From Acholeplasmataceae bacterium (GTDB lineage: Bacteria; Bacillota_I; Bacilli_A; Acholeplasmatales; Acholeplasmataceae): a stretch of 64,000 nucleotides of DNA. The notes under the pieces are model-generated. The model saw only the letters and a list, made by a program, of their open reading frames with translations, searched no databases and was not told where the DNA came from. The stretch is taken from the NCBI GenBank assembly GCA_018400755.1, contig JAGYLU010000003.1:1-64000 (forward strand). The letters are read 5' to 3'. Made by a program: the position numbers and the translations under genes. Each line of letters starts with the position of its first letter. Within the stretch, counting starts at the first letter, position 1. This document shows positions 63,357 through 64,000 of the stretch, piece by piece.

Positions 63357-64000
63357 GCCAGGCAAAACGCAGAGAATTGATCGAAATCACGATCGGGACA
63401 GTGCTATTGTCCTTGGGCTTCTACTTCTTTTTGTTGCCGCAAGCCCTCGTGATCGGTGGCGTCATGGGCGTAGCCGTATTTCTAAAGGACATCATCCCGG
63501 TGTCTTTGTTTGTCTTTATCGCCAATGGCGTCTTGCTGATCATTGGATTTCTGGTGCTTGGAAAGACGTTTTTCCTCAAGACATTCTATGCGAGTCTGCT
63601 CTCGCCAACGGTCTTGTTTGTCCTTGAAAAGACCATCCGTCAAGATGCCATCACCAGGCATCTTGAGGAAAGTCCATTGCTGATCTCAACCCTTTTTGGG
63701 GGACTGCTTGTCGGCATTGGTCTAGGACTTGTCCTTAGAAACAACGGCACGACAGGGGGCATCGATGTCATTCAGAACATCGCCCACAAGTTTTTGCACA
63801 TTCCTTTCTCAACGGCGATGTATGTCTCTGATGGCACGATCATCCTGATTGCCATGTTCATTGACGTCGAGCTTGGTCTTTATGCCCTTTTTGCCATGAT
63901 TCTCTCGGGCTTTGTGATTGATCGGATTGCGATCGAAGGTCGCTCAGGATACACGGCTTTCGTCGTGACGGATCATGCCGCCCTGATCAAAGATGAGATT
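63353..64000 (+). CDS. YitT-family membrane protein, cut at the window end
   Basis: The frame opens at GTG 63353 inside the prfB stop (GTGA) and runs off the window after 216 codons. It has about five membrane segments (ITIGTVLLSLGFYFFLLPQALVIGGVMG, SLFVFIANGVLLIIGFLVLG, LLISTLFGGLLVGIGLGLVLRNNGTTGGIDVIQNI, TAMYVSDGTIILIAMFIDVELGLYALFAMILSGFVIDRI) followed by the beginning of the DUF2179 cytoplasmic domain (YTAFVVTDHAALIKDEI). The GGIDVI motif is diagnostic of YitT. Function unknown; the downstream end is missing. Confidence 0.92.
   Translation, partial: MSQAKRRELIEITIGTVLLSLGFYFFLLPQALVIGGVMGVAVFLKDIIPVSLFVFIANGVLLIIGFLVLGKTFFLKTFYASLLSPTVLFVLEKTIRQDAITRHLEESPLLISTLFGGLLVGIGLGLVLRNNGTTGGIDVIQNIAHKFLHIPFSTAMYVSDGTIILIAMFIDVELGLYALFAMILSGFVIDRIAIEGRSGYTAFVVTDHAALIKDEI

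Noticed and set aside
1-64000. Recoded UGA (Mollicutes genetic code)
   Set aside because: RF2 is encoded, Trp is TGG, and genes end normally at TGA.
1-64000. CRISPR array, prophage, insertion sequence or integrase
   Set aside because: No direct-repeat arrays, transposase or integrase motifs, or terminal inverted repeats were seen.

Overview
The window is a bacterial chromosome segment of about 64 kb with moderate GC (high 40s by eye), dense operons, ATGA/TAATG stop-start overlaps, AGGAGG-type ribosome sites and intrinsic terminators at many convergent ends. The gene set (RNase J, RqcH, long HPF, YidD, YlxR/YlxQ, CvfB, DUF402 phosphatase, RpoZ after Gmk, YitT after PrfB, a V-type ATPase instead of F-type here) points to a Bacillota or Mycoplasmatota relative, perhaps Acholeplasma/Izemoplasma-like or Erysipelotrichia-like. 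RF2 is present and TGG encodes Trp throughout, so UGA is a stop (standard code). The exact lineage is inference.

Layout: 0-8.7 kb is accessory/metabolic (small AT-rich membrane protein, baeRF-like protein, ChrA, GNAT, YgjV, DUF402 phosphatase + aromatic-acid exporter, a flavin reductase fused to a PCP_red domain, YdeI-like). 8.7-11.35 kb is an atypical AT-rich, gene-poor patch holding a wrecked split-type hipB-hipA(N)-hipA(C) locus with three phased operators, ending at the 3' side of a tRNA-Gly gene. 11.5-18.5 kb has an M50-like membrane protease, tRNA-Thr, a heterodimeric ABC exporter pair full of single-base losses, CspA, Fic and CvfB. 18.5-28.6 kb is proS followed by a nine-gene V-type ATPase operon. 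28.6-35.4 kb is translation and ribosome maintenance (YidD, EF-G-like, ComFC remnant + HPF, SOD, RqcH, Gmk, RpoZ). 35.4-47.1 kb has two lipoproteins, UvrC + DEDDh nuclease, RNase J, a Cof-type HAD, CoaD and a zinc-uptake operon znuACB-zur behind three Zur-type palindromes. 47.2-56.7 kb is rimP-nusA-ylxR-ylxQ-infB-rbfA, then priA-fmt-pgpA and a degenerate HD-GYP membrane protein. 56.8-64 kb has a SAM riboswitch + metK (one-base frameshift), DUF3137 + LemA, then secA-prfB-yitT (cut by the window end).

I found no clear new defence or mobile system. The items most worth checking are: the degraded split Hip kinase locus with 40-bp phased operators; the cluster of homopolymer-shortening frameshifts in the ABC exporter pair and metK (assembly error versus decay); the flavin reductase-PCP_red fusion; an orphan ComFC zinc-ribbon stub coupled to hpf; and a triple Zur operator controlling a self-regulated zinc operon. 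All calls were made by reading; no database search was run.
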